Source: Dryocola clanedunensis subsp. sulfonylureivorans (GTDB lineage Bacteria > Pseudomonadota > Gammaproteobacteria > Enterobacterales > Enterobacteriaceae). Taken from it: a stretch of 64,000 nucleotides of DNA. Positions within the stretch are counted from its first letter, which is position 1. The number at the start of each line of letters is the position of its first letter. The notes under the pieces were generated by a model. The model was not told the DNA's origin and did no database searches. It saw nothing but the letters and a program-made list of their open reading frames with translations. The stretch is from contig NZ_JAERMU010000003.1 of NCBI RefSeq assembly GCF_016756775.1, positions 237,280 to 301,279 of the forward strand, given 5' to 3'. Of this stretch, positions 61,799 to 64,000 are shown in pieces. Position numbers and translations under genes: made by a program.

Positions 61799-63838
61799 TT
61801 AAGCCAGGCCGCGATTCTTCAGCATCGGTTCGCTATAGGGATCGTGCCCTCGCCAGTCGCGATAAAGCTGTGCCAGGTCGCTGCTGTTACCGCGCGACAA
61901 AATCGCCTCGCGGAAGCGCTGGCCGTTCTCCGCCGTTAATCCACCCTGCTCCACAAACCACTGGTAGCCGTCGTCCGCCAGCATCTGCGTCCAGATATAG
62001 GCGTAATATCCCGCCGCATAGCCGCCGCCGAAGATATGGGCGAAGTAGCTGCTGCGATAGCGCGGTGGCACCGCCGCCAGATTTATCCTCTCGCTTTCCA
62101 GCGCGCCGCTTTCAAACTGCGCCACGTCTGAAACATCCGTTCCCGGCTGCAGGCTGTGCCAGTTCATATCCAGCAGCGCGGCGGCCAGCAGTTCCGTCAT
62201 GTCGTAGCCCTTGTTGAACTGCGCGGCTTTAAAGAGCTTTTCGCGCAGTGCTTCAGGCATTGGCTCGCCGGTCAGATAATGGCGCGCGTAGTTGGCGAAA
62301 ACTTCCGGCTGGCTTGCCCAGTGCTCGTTAATTTGTGATGGAAACTCGACAAAATCACGCGGCGTATTGGTGCCTGAAAGCGTGGCGTAGCGCTGGCTGG
62401 CAAACAGGCCGTGCAGCGTGTGGCCGAACTCATGGAACAGCGTTACCACGTCATCCCAGGAGATAAGCGCGGGTTCGCCTGCTGCGGGCTTCACGTAGTT
62501 ACAGACGTTGTAAATCACCGGGTCGCTTGCAAACAGGGTCGACTGATCGACAAAATTCCCCATCCAGGCGCCGCCGCCTTTGCTGTCCCGCGCAAAGTAA
62601 TCGCCGTAGAACAGCGCCATGCCGCGCCCGTCCTTATCGAAGATTTCCCACACGCGCACGTCCGGGTGATAAGTCGGGATATCAAAGCGTTCAACAAATT
62701 TCAGGCCGAACAGTTTGCTCGCCGCCCAGAACATGCCGTTGTCCAGCACGCCGTTCAGTTCGAAGTAGGGTTTGATCTGCGCTTCGTCGAGGTCGTACTT
62801 CGCCCTTCGCACCTGCTCGGCGTAAAATGCCCAGTCCCAGACCTGCGCCTCAAAACCGCCCTGCTGTGCATCTATTACCTGCTGGATGTCCGCAAGTTCG
62901 CGCTGCGCGCGCGCCGTGGCGGCTGGCACGATGTTACGCATAAACCCGAGCGCCGCATCCGGCGTTTTCGCCATCTGGTCGGCGATTTTCCACGCCGCAT
63001 AGTTGTCGAAACCTAACAGCTGAGCCTGCTCCGCGCGCAGCGTCGCCAGCCTTGCCACAATGGCGCGGGTGTCGTTGGCGTCGCCGTGCTGCGTGCGTTC
63101 CCATCCGGCTTTGAAAAGCTTTTCGCGGGTCTGACGGTCGCTTAAAGATTGCAGCGCGGGCTGCTGGGTGAAATTCAGCAGCGGGATCAGCCAGCGGTCT
63201 TTCAGCCCCTTCTCTTCGGCGGCCTGTTTAGCCGCGGCGATTTCGCTGCTGCTTAGCCCCTCGAGCTGGGAGGCTTTTTCAAGCACCAGCCCACCTGCCT
63301 TGCCCGCCGCATGCAGGCGGTTATTAAACTGGCTGCTGAGCTGCGCGGCTTCTTTATTGAGTGATTTCAGTCGGGATTTTTGTTGCGCACTGAGCGTGGC
63401 ACCGCCCAGATGGAAATGCTGCCAGATTACCTCCACCAGGCGCAGCGACTCGCCGTCCAGATGCAAATCATGACGCTGCTGATAAACCGCATCGATACGG
63501 CCAAACAGCGCTTCGTTGAGGCGTATGTCATCGCCCAGTTCCGCCAGTTCGCTGGCAAACTCTTCATCAAGCTGCTGCAGATAATCGTTGGTGTGGGCCG
63601 CCGTCATGGCGAAAAAGACGCTGGTCACGCGGGACAGCATCCGCCCCGTTTTTTCCAGCGCCAGGATAGTATTTTCGAACGTGGGTGCTTCCCCGGCCTG
63701 TGCGATCAGGGCCACCTCAGCGAGCTTAAGGCGTTTAGCCTCATCGAAAGCGGGACGGTAATGGCTGTCTTTGATTTCGTCGAAGCGCGGTGCCTGGTAC
63801 GGTAACAGGCTGGCGTGGAAGAACGGGTTGTCGGACAT
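61799..63838 (-). CDS. dcp: Peptidyl-dipeptidase Dcp
   Basis: 679 residues, M3-family zinc metallopeptidase. The zinc motif HEFGH is in VVTLFHEFGHTLHGLFASQ, and the second ligand glutamate in FVEFPSQINEHW. It removes dipeptides from the C-terminus of short peptides in the cytosol. The start MSDNPFFHASLLPY is as in E. coli. Its upstream control region is short, because an IS110-type transposase gene ends 63 bases before the start codon. Confidence 0.95.
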   Translation of the reverse strand: MSDNPFFHASLLPYQAPRFDEIKDSHYRPAFDEAKRLKLAEVALIAQAGEAPTFENTILALEKTGRMLSRVTSVFFAMTAAHTNDYLQQLDEEFASELAELGDDIRLNEALFGRIDAVYQQRHDLHLDGESLRLVEVIWQHFHLGGATLSAQQKSRLKSLNKEAAQLSSQFNNRLHAAGKAGGLVLEKASQLEGLSSSEIAAAKQAAEEKGLKDRWLIPLLNFTQQPALQSLSDRQTREKLFKAGWERTQHGDANDTRAIVARLATLRAEQAQLLGFDNYAAWKIADQMAKTPDAALGFMRNIVPAATARAQRELADIQQVIDAQQGGFEAQVWDWAFYAEQVRRAKYDLDEAQIKPYFELNGVLDNGMFWAASKLFGLKFVERFDIPTYHPDVRVWEIFDKDGRGMALFYGDYFARDSKGGGAWMGNFVDQSTLFASDPVIYNVCNYVKPAAGEPALISWDDVVTLFHEFGHTLHGLFASQRYATLSGTNTPRDFVEFPSQINEHWASQPEVFANYARHYLTGEPMPEALREKLFKAAQFNKGYDMTELLAAALLDMNWHSLQPGTDVSDVAQFESGALESERINLAAVPPRYRSSYFAHIFGGGYAAGYYAYIWTQMLADDGYQWFVEQGGLTAENGQRFREAILSRGNSSDLAQLYRDWRGHDPYSEPMLKNRGLA

Positions 63839-63881
63839 TTAGGCCCCCGGAAAGGAGTGAACGGAAAGTATTGCCTTGATT

Positions 63882-63915
63882 GTAGCTACCGTCTTGAACG
63901 TCAAGCGGTAGCTGC
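63882..63915. repeat. 34-base palindrome at the transposase 3' end
   Basis: GTAGCTACCG-T-CTTGA, then ACG, then TCAAG-CGGTAGCTGC, a stem of about 15 pairs with a three-base loop. It covers the stop codon of the transposase. It may be a subterminal element of the insertion sequence or a transcription terminator. Confidence 0.65.
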
Positions 63916-64000
63916 ATAATTTTCATCCCATGGCAGGCGTGTTTTAAGCACCCCGAAGCACATGTGCACCAGCTTGCGCATTACTGCACCCAGCGCCGCC
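63901..64000 (-). mobile_element. IS110-family transposase, C-terminal end (cut by window edge)
   Basis: On the minus strand the last codons read AALGAVMRKLVHMCFGVLKT and end RLPWDENYAATA with TGA at 63901. Helix AVMRKLVHMCFGVLK and the proline-containing end are the usual C-terminus of IS110/IS1111 DEDD transposases, after the transposase_20 domain. The rest lies to the right of the window. The element ends within about 60 bases of the dcp start codon. Confidence 0.75.

Overview
The window is a 64 kb chromosomal segment from a member of the Enterobacteriaceae. Many genes can be named from E. coli-type homologues (patD, ortT, ydcR, yncJ, frmRA, hokB, cybB, gapC, yncE, yneE, hrpA, azoR, the paa cluster, tynA, tam, dcp), and they run as E. 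coli-like islands separated by lineage-specific insertions. REP-type palindromes sit at most gene ends. The sequence is fairly GC-rich; I cannot fix the genus from it. No tRNA, rRNA, CRISPR array or prophage was seen.

Layout. 1-3.6 kb: end of an ornithine cyclodeaminase-family gene, an isolated fused oligopeptide-type ABC ATPase, and a NicO-type metal exporter. 3.7-9.1 kb: the ydcX/ydcW/ydcR neighbourhood without the ydcSTUV transporter: hidden orphan toxin ortT, patD, a glyoxalase-fold gene broken by an amber codon, a ParD/ParE-like toxin-antitoxin pair, a GNAT acetyltransferase and ydcR, then a regulator remnant. 9.2-13.8 kb: SMR efflux pump, yncJ, frmRA without frmB, a complete hokB/mok/sok type I module, cybB and an intact gapC. 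13.9-18.6 kb: a tightly overlapped DMSO reductase-type operon ending in an unusual four-cluster ferredoxin. 18.6-23.7 kb: a CUT1-type ABC importer co-transcribed with an AtsK-like 2-oxoglutarate dioxygenase. 24.0-29.7 kb: a divergent GntR-regulated galactitol-type PTS with its own FGGY kinase, class II aldolase and HPr. 29.7-41 kb: Fur-box yncE, an ABC-F ATPase, a MetJ-box core-MetE protein, bestrophin yneE, an SDR, hrpA and azoR. 41-58 kb: the complete phenylacetate pathway (paaXY, paaA-K, paaZ) plus tynA, with a TumE/TumA toxin-antitoxin pair inserted between paaK and paaX. 58-64 kb: a Phd/ParE pair, tam, a PACE pump with divergent LysR regulator, a DUF883 protein, a ydiH-like gene, dcp, and the C-terminal end of an IS110-family transposase just upstream of dcp.

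How the parts work together. TynA oxidises phenylethylamine in the periplasm to phenylacetaldehyde. PaaK, PaaABCDE, PaaG, PaaZ, PaaF, PaaH and PaaJ take phenylacetate to central metabolites, PaaI and PaaY act as thioesterases, and PaaX represses the pathway; the aldehyde dehydrogenase step (feaB) is not at this locus. The PTS/kinase/aldolase/HPr cluster looks like one import-to-triose route. The dioxygenase/ABC operon next to it probably handles a separate, perhaps sulfated, substrate. The segment is rich in toxin-antitoxin loci: three type II pairs, one type I module and one orphan toxin, three of them at places where E. coli synteny is interrupted.
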